Assembly: GCF_013256625.1 (NCBI RefSeq)
Contig: NZ_CP053908.1
Span: forward strand, 3,658,001 to 3,722,000
Source of the DNA: Hymenobacter sp. BRD128
Lineage (GTDB): Bacteria > Bacteroidota > Bacteroidia > Cytophagales > Hymenobacteraceae
Direction: 5' to 3'
Length of the DNA: 64,000 bases
The translations under genes were made by a program, and so were the position numbers. This document shows, one piece after another, positions 24,995 through 34,000 of this stretch (position 1 is the first letter of the stretch; each line of letters begins with the position of its first letter). Under the pieces are notes generated by a model. It was not told where the DNA came from and did no database searches. It saw nothing but the letters and a program-made list of their open reading frames with translations.

Positions 24995-26404
24995 ATGAGC
25001 CAGTTCCGCACCGAAAAAGATACCATGGGCCAGGTGCAAGTGCCCGCCGACGCCTATTGGGGCGCCCAAACCCAGCGCAGCATCGAGAACTTTCCGATTG
25101 CGCAGGATATCAATAAGATGCCGAAGGAAATCATCAAAGCCTTCGCCTACTTGAAGAAAGCCGCCGCCCTCACCAACCGCGACGCGGGCGTGCTCGACGC
25201 CGAAAAGGCCGACCTCATCGGCCGCGTGGCCGACGAAATACTGGCCGGTAAGCTGGCCGACCAGTTTCCCTTGGTGGTGTGGCAAACCGGCTCGGGCACG
25301 CAGAGCAATATGAATGTGAACGAGGTGATTGCCTACCGCGGCCACGTGCTGCACGGCGGTTTGCTCTCGGACGAGAAGAAGTTTTTGGCCCCCAATGACG
25401 ACGTGAACAAGAGCCAGAGCAGCAACGACACCTTCCCGACGGCCATGCACATCGCGGCCTACAAAATCCTGGTCGAAACCACGATTCCGGGTATCACCAA
25501 GCTGCGCGATACGCTGAAAAAGAAGGCCGTAGAATTTAAGGAAATCGTTAAAATCGGCCGCACCCACTTCATGGACGCCACGCCGCTGACGCTGGGCCAG
25601 GAGTTTTCGGGCTATGTGTCGCAGCTCGACCACGGCCTGCGCGCCATCCACCATACGCTAGCCCACCTGAGCGAGCTAGCGCTGGGCGGCACCGCCGTGG
25701 GCACCGGCATCAACACGCCCGCCGGCTACTCCGAGAACGTGGCCAGGCACATTGCCGACCTCACGGGCCTGCCCTTCGTGACCGCCGAAAACAAGTTTGA
25801 GGCCCTGGCTGCTCACGACGCCATTGTGGAAGCCCACGGCGCGCTCAAAACGGTGGCCGTGAGCCTCATGAAAATTGCCAACGATGTGCGCATGCTCAGC
25901 AGCGGCCCGCGCGCGGGCATCGGCGAAATCTCGATTCCCGACAACGAGCCCGGGAGCAGCATCATGCCCGGCAAGGTAAACCCCACCCAGTGCGAGGCCA
26001 TGACGATGGTAGCCGCCCAAGTGATGGGCAACGACGTGGCCATCACGGTGGGCGGCTCGCTGGGCCACTTCGAGCTGAACGTGTTTAAGCCGGTCATGAT
26101 TTACAACTTCCTGCACTCGGCCCGCCTCATCGGCGACGTGTGCGTGGCCTTCAACGACAAGTGCGCCGTAGGCATCGAGCCCATTCTGCCCAACATCAAG
26201 AAGCACGTTGATAGCAGCCTGATGCTGGTGACGGCCCTCAACCCGCACATCGGCTACTACAAAGCCGCCGAAATTGCCCAGACGGCCCACAAAAACCACT
26301 CGACCCTCAAGGAAACCGCCGTGCAGCTCGGCTACGTCACCCCCGAGCAGTTCGACGAGTGGCTGAAGCCCGAGGACATGGTGGGCGCAATTAACGTGGG
26401 CTAG
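24995..26404 (+). CDS. fumC: Class II fumarate hydratase
   Basis: 469 residues from [12 protein letters not shown] (24995); the upstream open frame is unrelated in composition and precedes the promoter. It interconverts fumarate and malate in the TCA cycle. Visible: [44 protein letters not shown], and the fumarase/aspartase signature [17 protein letters not shown]. Length is normal for the iron-independent tetrameric enzyme. Single gene, followed by palindrome copy D which probably terminates it. Confidence 0.97.
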   Translation: MSQFRTEKDTMGQVQVPADAYWGAQTQRSIENFPIAQDINKMPKEIIKAFAYLKKAAALTNRDAGVLDAEKADLIGRVADEILAGKLADQFPLVVWQTGSGTQSNMNVNEVIAYRGHVLHGGLLSDEKKFLAPNDDVNKSQSSNDTFPTAMHIAAYKILVETTIPGITKLRDTLKKKAVEFKEIVKIGRTHFMDATPLTLGQEFSGYVSQLDHGLRAIHHTLAHLSELALGGTAVGTGINTPAGYSENVARHIADLTGLPFVTAENKFEALAAHDAIVEAHGALKTVAVSLMKIANDVRMLSSGPRAGIGEISIPDNEPGSSIMPGKVNPTQCEAMTMVAAQVMGNDVAITVGGSLGHFELNVFKPVMIYNFLHSARLIGDVCVAFNDKCAVGIEPILPNIKKHVDSSLMLVTALNPHIGYYKAAEIAQTAHKNHSTLKETAVQLGYVTPEQFDEWLKPEDMVGAINVG

Positions 26405-26432
26405 CCTTCTTCCGCAGGGTAACGTTTTTTAT

Positions 26433-26475
26433 AAAAGCCCGTCATGCTTCGACAAGCGCAGCATGACGGGCTTTT
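26433..26475. repeat. Palindromic repeat copy D, doubling as fumC terminator
   Basis: 16-bp perfect arms AAAAGCCCGTCATGCT (26433-26448) and 26460-26475, loop TCGACAAGCGC, then TTTG. The loop is the exact reverse complement of the copy C loop. Located 28 bp past fumC, it can act as an intrinsic terminator. Confidence 0.8.
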
Positions 26476-26493
26476 TGCTTTACCACTAACGCA

Positions 26494-27111
26494 ATGCCTG
26501 TGCGCTACCCTTTGCTTTTCAGCTCATTATTAGTAGCTCTCCCCCTCCTAAGCCGCGCCCAGCTGGCGCAGGCGGTGCCCGTCGCTGCGGCTACGGCGCA
26601 GGCGGTGCTGGCCCAGGCGGCGCGGCAGTATCCCAAGTTTACGGCGGCGCTGGCCGACGTGCGCCAGCACGACCAGCTGCTGCGGCGCTTCGTAGTGGTG
26701 ACGAATGCGGGCCCGCTCGGCAGCCCGGCCGCCGCGTTTGGCAACGGCGCGGTGCGCCTCGACCGGCGCTTTCTGGAGCACCCGCAGCCAGGCTTTGACG
26801 ATAATCGGCTGGTGGTAGTGCTGTACCACGAAATCGGGCACCTGCATTATTTCAGCCAGGTGCCGCCTGCCCAGCGCGACTCGCAGGCCAGCGAGCAGGC
26901 GGCATTCAATTACTCTTTACTGAAAACCAAGCAGCTAGCCCAGGCCGGCGACTGCGCGCCCCTGCAAACCGGCCTGCGGTTTATGCGGCTGCGCAGCCAG
27001 GCCAGCGACCTCGCCGACCCGCACGTGCGCGCCCTCAAAAGCCTGGTGCAGGAGCCCGCCTACGCCGCCTACCAAGCCTACGTGGCTAGCCACTGCCCGG
27101 CGCAGCCGTGA
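26494..27111 (+). CDS. Exported putative zinc protease (HEIGH motif)
   Basis: 205 residues with a signal peptide (MPVRYPLLFSSLLVALPLLSRAQ). The motif VVVLYHEIGHLHYF near residue 110 is a canonical HExxH zinc site, and SQASEQAAFNYSLL downstream supplies Glu residues that could be the third ligand. The protein is short for a stand-alone protease, so it may be a minimal gluzincin-like enzyme or an inactive relative. Two cysteines near the C-terminus (QAGDCAPL, SHCPAQP) could form a disulfide. Family not recognised beyond the zinc motif. Confidence 0.75.
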   Translation: MPVRYPLLFSSLLVALPLLSRAQLAQAVPVAAATAQAVLAQAARQYPKFTAALADVRQHDQLLRRFVVVTNAGPLGSPAAAFGNGAVRLDRRFLEHPQPGFDDNRLVVVLYHEIGHLHYFSQVPPAQRDSQASEQAAFNYSLLKTKQLAQAGDCAPLQTGLRFMRLRSQASDLADPHVRALKSLVQEPAYAAYQAYVASHCPAQP

Positions 27112-27177
27112 GGGTTAGCCAGCCATCGGGCGCGGTTTTTTTGCATCTTTGCGGCCTATCATTCTGCCTGCTGCGCC

Positions 27178-27771
27178 ATGGATTTCACCCAAAACCTCGT
27201 CCTGGAAAACAGCCGCGTGCGCCTGCGCCCACTCGACACCGCCGATTTTGAGGACCTAAAGGCCATTGCCTTCGAGCCCGCTATCTGGGAATACACTATT
27301 ACCCGCGCCGACGACGCCCTGAGCCTGGCCGACTACCTGGCCCAGGCCGTGAGCGACCGCCAGGCGGGCCGCCGCTACGCTTTTGTTCTCATTGATAGGG
27401 CTAGCGGGCGGCTGGCGGGCAGCACCAGCTACTACAACGTGGACCCCGACAACCAGAAGCTGAGCATCGGCTATACCTGGGTGGGCACCGATTTTCAGCG
27501 CACCGGCCTCAACCGCGCGGCCAAGCACCTGCTGCTGGCCCACGCCTTCGACCAGCTGAACTACGAGCGGGTGGAACTCGAAACCGACAGCCGCAACCAC
27601 AAGTCGCAAACGGCCATGCGCCGCATGGGTGCCACCGAGGAAGGCACCCTGCGCAGCCACCGCCTCACGCAGGGCAACTACCGACGCGACACGGTGATTT
27701 TCAGCATCATCCGCCCCGAATGGCCCGAGCTGCGCCGCACCACTTTTGCCGAGTTCGACGTCCGTGGCTAG
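27178..27771 (+). CDS. GNAT family N-acetyltransferase (RimJ/RimL type)
   Basis: 197 residues. It starts LENSRVRLRPLDTADFEDLK, the usual opening of RimJ/RimL-type GNAT enzymes, and has FVLIDRASGRLAGSTSYYN, IGYTWVGTDFQRTGLN (acetyl-CoA motif region), YERVELETDSRNHKSQTAMR and MGATEEGTLRSHRL. Likely acetylates an amino group on a protein or small molecule; the substrate is unknown. A near-consensus CATCTTTG lies upstream at ~27144. Its stop overlaps the start of the DgkA gene, indicating translational coupling. Confidence 0.85.
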   Translation: MDFTQNLVLENSRVRLRPLDTADFEDLKAIAFEPAIWEYTITRADDALSLADYLAQAVSDRQAGRRYAFVLIDRASGRLAGSTSYYNVDPDNQKLSIGYTWVGTDFQRTGLNRAAKHLLLAHAFDQLNYERVELETDSRNHKSQTAMRRMGATEEGTLRSHRLTQGNYRRDTVIFSIIRPEWPELRRTTFAEFDVRG

Positions 27772-28162
27772 CCCCCTGCCGCCCGGCCAGCCGGGCCTGC
27801 TGCGCCGCCGCGCGGCCAGCTTTGGGCACGCCTTTCGGGGCGTGGGGGCGGCGCTGCGGTCCGAGCTGCACTTGCAGTTTCACGCCGTGGCCTCGGTACT
27901 GGCACTGGGGCTGGGGCTTTATGTAAAGCTCACGGGCATCGAGTGGGCGCTGGTGGCACTAGCGGTGGCCGGCGTGTGGGCCGCCGAGCTATTCAACACG
28001 GCCATCGAAACGCTCACCAATCTGGTGTCGCCCGAGTATCACCCCCTGGCCGGCAAAGCCAAAGATGTGGCCGCCGGCGCCGTGCTGCTGGCGGCACTCG
28101 GGGCGCTGGCGGTGGGCGCGCTGGTGTTTGGCCCCCGGCTTTGGGCCCTGTGGCCGCGCTAA
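27764..28162 (+). CDS. Diacylglycerol kinase family protein
   Basis: 132 residues from the GTG at 27764 (TTG at 27746 also possible), overlapping the GNAT gene by 8 bp. Trimeric DgkA-type integral membrane kinase: basic amphipathic N-terminus (LLRRRAASFGHAFRGVG), ALRSELHLQFHAVAS, then membrane helices around LALGLGLYVKLTG, WALVALAVAGVWAAELFNTA and GAVLLAALGALAVG. The signature AAELFNTAIETLTNLV carries the catalytic Glu and Asn. It phosphorylates diacylglycerol or undecaprenol at the inner membrane. Confidence 0.9.
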   Translation: MASPLPPGQPGLLRRRAASFGHAFRGVGAALRSELHLQFHAVASVLALGLGLYVKLTGIEWALVALAVAGVWAAELFNTAIETLTNLVSPEYHPLAGKAKDVAAGAVLLAALGALAVGALVFGPRLWALWPR

Positions 28163-28227
28163 CTATTGCGCGCGGGTTGGCGTAAGCAGAGCTGATATTT
28201 ATGCCGACTTTTTTACTTACCGCCCCT

Positions 28228-28686
28228 ATGCGCCGTTCGCTTATTCCGGTTACCGCGCTAGCCTTGCTGCTGGGCGCCTGCCAGCAAGATGTCGTGGTGA
28301 ACACCCCCACCACGCCGCCCGCCGAAACCTTTGTGTCGGACGATACCCGCGCCCCTACCAGCACCAATACCGTGGACGCCGTGCCCGCCCGCGATATGCG
28401 CCTCGACAGCACCGCCCGGCCCCAATGGCTGCGCAACCGCATCCAGAGCATTCTGGCCACGCGCAAGCGCAACCCAATTATCCGCATCTCACGCTACCAG
28501 TACGAGGGCGCAACGGTGTACTACGAAACGGCTCCCTGCTGCGACCAGCAATCGACGCTCTACGATGCGCAAGGCAAAGTGCTGTGCCACCCCGAAGGCG
28601 GCATCACGGGCAAGGGCGATGGCAAGTGCGCCAACTTTGAGAAGCGCCGCACCAACGAGCAGCTCGTGTGGCAAGACCCACGGTAA
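28228..28686 (+). CDS. Small lipoprotein with Cys pair (DUF6970-like)
   Basis: 152 residues starting at MRRSLIPVTALALLLGAC (28228); the ATG at 28201 adds nine residues that weaken the signal. Lipobox LLLGAC. The mature part has NPIIRISRYQYEGATVYYE, then APCCDQQSTLYDAQGKVLCH and GGITGKGDGKCANF, a compact Cys-rich domain I tentatively associate with DUF6970. It should sit in the envelope. Function unknown. A repeat-rich 145-bp spacer separates it from the DinB gene. Confidence 0.75.
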   Translation: MRRSLIPVTALALLLGACQQDVVVNTPTTPPAETFVSDDTRAPTSTNTVDAVPARDMRLDSTARPQWLRNRIQSILATRKRNPIIRISRYQYEGATVYYETAPCCDQQSTLYDAQGKVLCHPEGGITGKGDGKCANFEKRRTNEQLVWQDPR

Positions 28687-28821
28687 GAAGCAATTAGGAG
28701 TTAATAGGCATGAGTCATGAATTGCTTACCCGCACTTGGCCAGCAAGGCTAGCCGTAGCTTTGGCTGCTTGATTCATGAAGTACGACCTCTAACTCATAA
28801 TTCATACCTCATAATTCATAC
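28687..28821. repeat. Repeat-rich spacer with tandem 14-bp units
   Basis: CTCATAATTCATAC occurs twice in tandem (28794-28807, 28808-28821). GAAGCAATT near 28687 is mirrored by AATTGCTT near 28718, giving a loose hairpin. Similar A/T-rich words occur near 17420-17520 and 52710-52790. Confidence 0.6.
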
Positions 28822-28831
28822 TTTCAAAGCC

Positions 28832-29323
28832 ATGATTAACACCATCGCCAAGCTTGGCGTTTTTAACGTGTGGGCCAACGAAACGCTGCTGCGCCGCCTC
28901 GACTCGTCGGTGGCCGCCGGCCACGACGAGCCAAAGGCCGCGCTGCGCATCTTCAGCCACGTTATCAACGCCCAGGCCATCTGGATTGCCCGCCTCAGCG
29001 GCACGGCTAGCCCGCTCAAGGTATGGCAGGAGCACAACCTGGCCGGCCTGCACCACTGGCACGAGCAAACCTCGCAGCGCTTGGCCGAGCTGTGCGCCAC
29101 CACCGACGAGGCCGAGCTGACCCGCCACATTCAGTACACCAACTCGCAGGGCGATGCCTTCGACTCGCAGGTGAGCGACATCCTGACCCACGCCGTGGTG
29201 CACGCCAGCTATCACCGCGGGCAGGTGGCTATCAAGATGCGCGAGGCTGGCCTGGAGCCCGTAAACTCCGACTTTATCACCTACTGCCGCGAGCAGGCCG
29301 GCCAGGTGCAGCCGCAATTGTAG
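28832..29323 (+). CDS. DinB family protein
   Basis: 163 residues, starting MINTIAKLGVFNVWANETLL. Four-helix DinB/YfiT fold with the metal-binding His pattern: first His in RIFSHVINAQAIWIARL (near residue 44), then THAVVHASYHRGQVA near residue 130. WxxRL after the first His is typical. Members coordinate zinc or nickel and include thiol-dependent transferases (for example bacillithiol S-transferases); the YpdA-like gene at 59910 makes a bacillithiol link conceivable. Cytoplasmic. Exact reaction unknown. Confidence 0.87.
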   Translation: MINTIAKLGVFNVWANETLLRRLDSSVAAGHDEPKAALRIFSHVINAQAIWIARLSGTASPLKVWQEHNLAGLHHWHEQTSQRLAELCATTDEAELTRHIQYTNSQGDAFDSQVSDILTHAVVHASYHRGQVAIKMREAGLEPVNSDFITYCREQAGQVQPQL

Positions 29324-29360
29324 GCCGTTGCTTTCTGAGCCGGACTCTTTAGATTTTCAC

Positions 29361-29392
29361 CGTAAAAGCTGCCCCCAGGGGTGGCTTTTACG
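29361..29392 (+). terminator. Hairpin between DinB and thioredoxin-like genes
   Basis: CGTAAAAGC (29361-29369) pairs with GCTTTTACG (29384-29392), with a GC-rich inner part. It probably ends the DinB transcript and would occlude an ATG at 29395. Confidence 0.55.
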
Positions 29393-29427
29393 TTATGGCG
29401 CTGTTCCTAACTCATTCGGCCTTACTC

Positions 29428-30039
29428 ATGCTCGCCACTACTGCCCCCGTGCTCACCGCCGACCAGCTAGCTACTGGCCTCACTTACCCTGCCTACCGCC
29501 AACACATCAGCGAGGTGCTCGCCACGCCAACGCCCGATGAAACCCTGGCCAAGCTGCTGCCGCACTACCGTGAAAACGTGGCGCGCATCGACCGCATTGA
29601 GCCTACCGTCAGCATTTTACCCGAGCTGCAGGCGGCGCTGCACAAGCTCACCGGGCACTACATCTGGGCCATTATCACCGAAGGCTGGTGCGGCGACGCC
29701 TCCCAGACCGGCCCCATCCTAGAGGCAGTGGCCCGGGCTAGCGGCGGCCACTTCGAAACGCGTTATTTTCTGCGCGACTCGCATCCCGACTTTATCGATA
29801 AGTACCTCACCAACGGCGGCCGGGCCATCCCGATTGCCGTGCTGCTGCACGCCGACACCCTCACCGAAGCAGCCGTATGGGGGCCGCGCCCGGCCCCGCT
29901 GCAAGCTATCCTGCACGACCTGAAAGCGCGCGAAACGCCCTTCAGGGAAATCGTGCCCCAGGTGCAGGCCTGGTACGACCACGACGCTACCCGCACTACC
30001 CAGCACGAACTACTGGCGCTGGTGCAAAAGCTGAGCTAG
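29428..30039 (+). CDS. Thioredoxin-like protein with single-Cys WCGDA motif
   Basis: 203 residues from the ATG at 29428. The upstream ATG at 29395 lies against a hairpin, so I prefer the inner start. Helical N-terminal ~75 residues precede a thioredoxin fold with YIWAIITEGWCGDASQTGP; only one Cys is present where classical thioredoxins have CxxC. GGRAIPIAVLL supplies the cis-Pro region. This variant is a recurring Bacteroidota thioredoxin-family type; a monothiol or binding role is inferred. It converges with the DUF4382 gene. Confidence 0.8.
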   Translation: MLATTAPVLTADQLATGLTYPAYRQHISEVLATPTPDETLAKLLPHYRENVARIDRIEPTVSILPELQAALHKLTGHYIWAIITEGWCGDASQTGPILEAVARASGGHFETRYFLRDSHPDFIDKYLTNGGRAIPIAVLLHADTLTEAAVWGPRPAPLQAILHDLKARETPFREIVPQVQAWYDHDATRTTQHELLALVQKLS

Positions 30040-30066
30040 CCCTTCTTACAAAAAAGGCTAGGATGC

Positions 30067-30912
30067 TTAATTAAGCGCCGTTACGCCCAGGTCGGTTATC
30101 TGGTCGTTGGTCACGGTTATGCCGGGGCGCACCACGGCTTTATAAGCTGGCTGGCCAGCCGGGACCACCGTGGTTGGGAAAAACTGCACCTGATACGTAC
30201 CAGCCGCCAGGCCATTGAGCTGGTAAGCGCCCGAGGCATCGGCAAACGTGCTCACTGTGTCGGGCCCCGTGATGGCGGCCCGGATGGCCAGCACCTGCGG
30301 CCGGGCAGCGGCCGGGCTCACGGTGCCGCGCAGGCCACCGCGCAGGTCCTGCGCCACCAGCCGAATGACCGGCTTGAGCAAGTAGCGCCCCTTTTTGTCG
30401 TTGCTCACCCTCCAGTTGCCGCGCTCCACGATGGATTTAGCCACGTCGAAATCCAGCAGCAGCTGGTAGGTCGAGCCGGCTGCCAGCGTCACTTTATCCA
30501 ATTTCAGCTTCACGCCCGAGGTCTGGCCGCTGGGCGTTTTGAGAGCATACTGCTGGCCGTCGGTGCCTACCACGTAGCTGTTGGGCCCCAAAATGAGGCG
30601 GACTTCTTTGAGGTTGCCGGGCGCAAAATCAGTGCTCACCAGCAGCGCCGACTTGCCATTCACGTAGTCGAGCACGTTCACCGCCTGCGGCGTGAAGGCC
30701 AGCGTTTGCCAGCCGCTAGGGTCGTTTTCGTCTTTAAGATGCACCTCAACCTGCTGCACATCAAGCACTGCGGCGTTAAAATTACCCGGCGCGTCAGTCA
30801 GGCGCACTTCCAGCTTGGCCGCGCTGGCGTTGGCAGTATCAGTGTTTTTTGAGCAGCCAGCCAGGGCTAGCGAAGCGGCTGCCGCCAAGTGCAAGAGACG
30901 ATAAGTGGTCAT
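30067..30912 (-). CDS. DUF4382 lipoprotein with CarboxypepD_reg-like C-terminus
   Basis: 281 residues starting MTTYRLLHLAAAASLALAGC (30912), lipobox LALAGC. Residues ~24-160 match DUF4382: KLEVRLTDAPGNFNAAVLDV, VEVHLKD, LKEVRLILGPNSYVV and YQLLLDFDVAKSIV. The last ~90 residues have a transthyretin/CarboxypepD_reg-like fold (SGAYQLNGLAAGTYQVQF). Predicted outer-membrane or surface lipoprotein; no enzymatic function known. The upstream AsmA gene has its own terminator, so it is probably expressed separately. Confidence 0.85.
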   Translation of the reverse strand: MTTYRLLHLAAAASLALAGCSKNTDTANASAAKLEVRLTDAPGNFNAAVLDVQQVEVHLKDENDPSGWQTLAFTPQAVNVLDYVNGKSALLVSTDFAPGNLKEVRLILGPNSYVVGTDGQQYALKTPSGQTSGVKLKLDKVTLAAGSTYQLLLDFDVAKSIVERGNWRVSNDKKGRYLLKPVIRLVAQDLRGGLRGTVSPAAARPQVLAIRAAITGPDTVSTFADASGAYQLNGLAAGTYQVQFFPTTVVPAGQPAYKAVVRPGITVTNDQITDLGVTALN

Positions 30913-30932
30913 AGAAAAGAGACTAGAGACGT

Positions 30933-30966
30933 AAAAAGGCCCGGTCAACCTTTCGGTTGCCGGGCC
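30933..30966 (-). terminator. Terminator of the AsmA-like gene
   Basis: Imperfect stem GGCCCGGtcAACC (30938-30950) with GGTTgcCGGGCC (30955-30966), followed on the minus strand by TTTTT. Confidence 0.75.
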
Positions 30967-31016
30967 TGCTTCCTCAAAAACGCTGCCAAGTATGGCCGCA
31001 CTTACTTCAAAATATC

Positions 31017-34000
31017 CTACTTTTTCGTAGTGTCGGCCGGCACCGGGGCGGGTGCGGCGGCTTTCTTCCGGCCACCAAACAGGCTGTTCAGGCCCGCGCC
31101 GATGGCTTGCCTGGCCTTCTCCTGGGCCTCCAGCTTCTTCTTCTGAATTTCGAGTTGCAGTTGTTCCTGCGAGGTTTGCTGCGCAGTGGCAGTCGCCTTT
31201 TGCGTGCTGTCGGTTTTCGCCTTGTTCTTGTTGGCTAGCCCAATGAGCGCGTCGGTGAGCTTGGTTTTCACCACGTTGGTCACGATGGCTTTGCCCTGGT
31301 CCTTGAGGCTGCCGCTGGTCAGCTTCACCACCGGACTCGTGATGCTGCCGCCGATGTTGAGGCCCAGCGTCACGCGGTCGGTACCCTGAATATTCTGCAC
31401 GCCCGTGAGCTGCGTGAGCTTGCTGCTCAGGGCGCTACCCAGCTTGCCGGTGGGCGCGTTGATGGCCGTGACGTAGGAGAGCAATCCGGCCAGGCTGTTT
31501 GAGCCGCCCACCGTCATTTTCACGTCGCCGATGGTCAGGTCGAAGGGCTTCACCAGGAAGTTGCCGTTCACAATCTGGGCGTCCACAATCTTGTTCAGCA
31601 CTTGCAGGTTCTTGAGTTCGGGCAGCGTGGTGAGGCTTGAAATCTGCGACATTACCGGCGACTGCAACACGCTGGCTTTCACGATGTCAAACAAGCCTTT
31701 ACCGGTGAGCGTGCTCAGCTTGGGCAGCATATCCTGGCCCATCTCGCCGCTCACGCTGAAGTTGGTGCCAAAAATGCCCTGCACCTGCGAAGCCAGCGGC
31801 ACCAGCGCCTTGATGGTGTTGAATGAGGCAAACGCTTTCTGAAAATCAAGGTTCTTGATGTTCAGCCCCAGGTCAAACTTGGGGTGCGCCAAGTCCTGGG
31901 TGTTGTAGCTACCGGTGGTGCCGAAGGTGGCCCCCAGCGTGTTAAAAGTTAGGTTTTGGAGCGTCGCCACTTCGTTCTTCACCGTCACGGTGCCGCTGGC
32001 ATTATTCAGCTTCAGGTTGTCATACGTCACGTTGTCGGCCTTGCTGTTCAGCACCAGGTCGAAGAACTTTGGAATCGGCACCACGCCGCTAGCCTTGGCC
32101 GGGGCGGCCTTGCCGGCGGCGGTCGATTTCTCACTTACCGGGTCCACCATAAACTCGTTCACGTTGAAGTTGTGCGAGGTCACATTCATCGTACCGCGCA
32201 GCGGCTGGCCGGGCGTGAAGAGGTAGCCCAGGTAGTTGCTCACCGTGCCGTTGGCGGCAAAATCGGAGGTGCCGGCCGTGCCGTTAAGCTGCTGAATCAC
32301 AATCTGGTTGTTATTAAACGTCCCGGCCGCGCTGCTGATGCTCACGCCCTGCGGCAGGTCTTTGCTCCGGTAGGTCACGTTGCGGGCCTGCACCGTGCCG
32401 CTAGCCTTCACGTTCTGGTAGCGGCCGGCTTCTACATCGGCCATGTTGCCGGCGGCGGCCACGTTGCCGCTCACGCGGCCCGTCACGGTCATACCCTGGA
32501 GCGGGAAGATTTTGGTGATTTTAGTGAGGTCCACCGTGCCCTTCACGTTGGCGTCGAAGATGGGCGAGTTAATGTTGTGGGCCGTGAGGCGGCCGTCGAG
32601 CGGCTCGCCCTCCAGCACCATGTGAAACTGCGGCAGGCTCACGTAGGTATCGTTCACCTGGCCGGTCGAGTTCATCACCGTGCCGCTCAGGTTAATATCC
32701 TCAATCGGCGCCGGAAATTTGTTCGATTTCAGGTAGCCGTTGGTCATTTTAATCGCGGCATTCACCACCGGCATCTGGGTTTTCGAGTAAGTGCCCTTGC
32801 CGGTAGCATCCACGAAAAGCTGGCCGCGGGCCGTGACGCCGGCGACGGGGTACACTTTCAGCGCCTCGGCCAGGTTCACGTTAGCTTTCACGCGGCCGTC
32901 TACCTTCATCGGGGCTAGCCCGTCCACGGTCACGTAGCCATCCACGGGGTTAGTGCCCAGGTCGAGGTGAAACTTCGACACGTTGACTTTCACGTTGTTG
33001 GTAAAGCCCGAGGGGTTGTCCACCACCATCGCCACGTTGATATTCCGGGCCTCCTGCGGCAGCTGCGGGTACTTGAAGCGGCCGTTGGCCACGGTCAGGT
33101 TCACGCCGTAGCCGGGCATGCGCAGCTTGTTTTGCACGCCCTTGTAGTAGCCATTGAAGGCCACCTGCCCGCTCGCCTGCACGTCCTTAAACTGGGCATT
33201 GAACACGCCCGGCACCAGGCTCAGGATGTTCTTGAAGTCGGTTTGCAGCGCCTTGAAGGTGATATCATACGTGATATCCGTGGCATTGGGCAGGCCAATG
33301 GCACCCGCGAAGCCAAACGGAAAGTCGTTGAGCTTCACCCGGTTTTCCTTGAACGTGTACAGGTTCTTGTTCAGGTCCATCTCCATGGCCACGTCGGCAT
33401 TCACTTGCTTATCCGTCAGGTAATCAATGCCGTTGTAGTTGGCCGTGAGCTTATCGATGGTCGTGTTCGAGGTCAGGTCAAACACGTTCTTCGTAAAATC
33501 GCCCTTGCCGGTGTGGTTCACGCCGCGCGCATCGAAGCTGAACGGGATGCTGCGGTCGTCGTAGCGCAGGCGGCCATCGGTCACCTCCCAGCCCCGAATG
33601 GCCAGGTTTACCTGGCTCGTATCCTGGCCTTTAGCCGCGGCGGCCGAATTCGAAATCAGGATATTCCAGTTGGCTAGCCCGCTCTTGAGCACTTTGATGG
33701 AGAACTCGGGCCGGTCGAGCGCCACGCTTTTCACGTCAATCTGCTGGCCTTTGATAACGGTCATCAAATCGAGCCCCACCTTCAGGTCGGGCAGGTAGGC
33801 CAGCGTGTCGCGGCTGAACGAGTCGAGGCCGATGACGCGCAGGTTTTTGATATCGAGCCCCAAATCAGGAAAAGTGCTGAGCAGCGTCACGCCGATATCG
33901 GCGGGGTTGTACTGCACCTTGGCCCGCACGCGCTGGGCTATCTGCTTGTCGGCCAGCGCCCGCAGCTTGTCTTTGAACAGAAAGGGCGCGGCGGCCAGCG

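Noticed and set aside
28794..28821. Direct repeats as a CRISPR array
   Set aside because: Only two tandem 14-bp units without spacers.
31956..32918. 320-codon open frame opposite the AsmA-like gene
   Set aside because: Composition is typical of a shadow frame (His, Val, Gly, Arg runs), and the opposite strand has a continuous 1011-residue AsmA protein.
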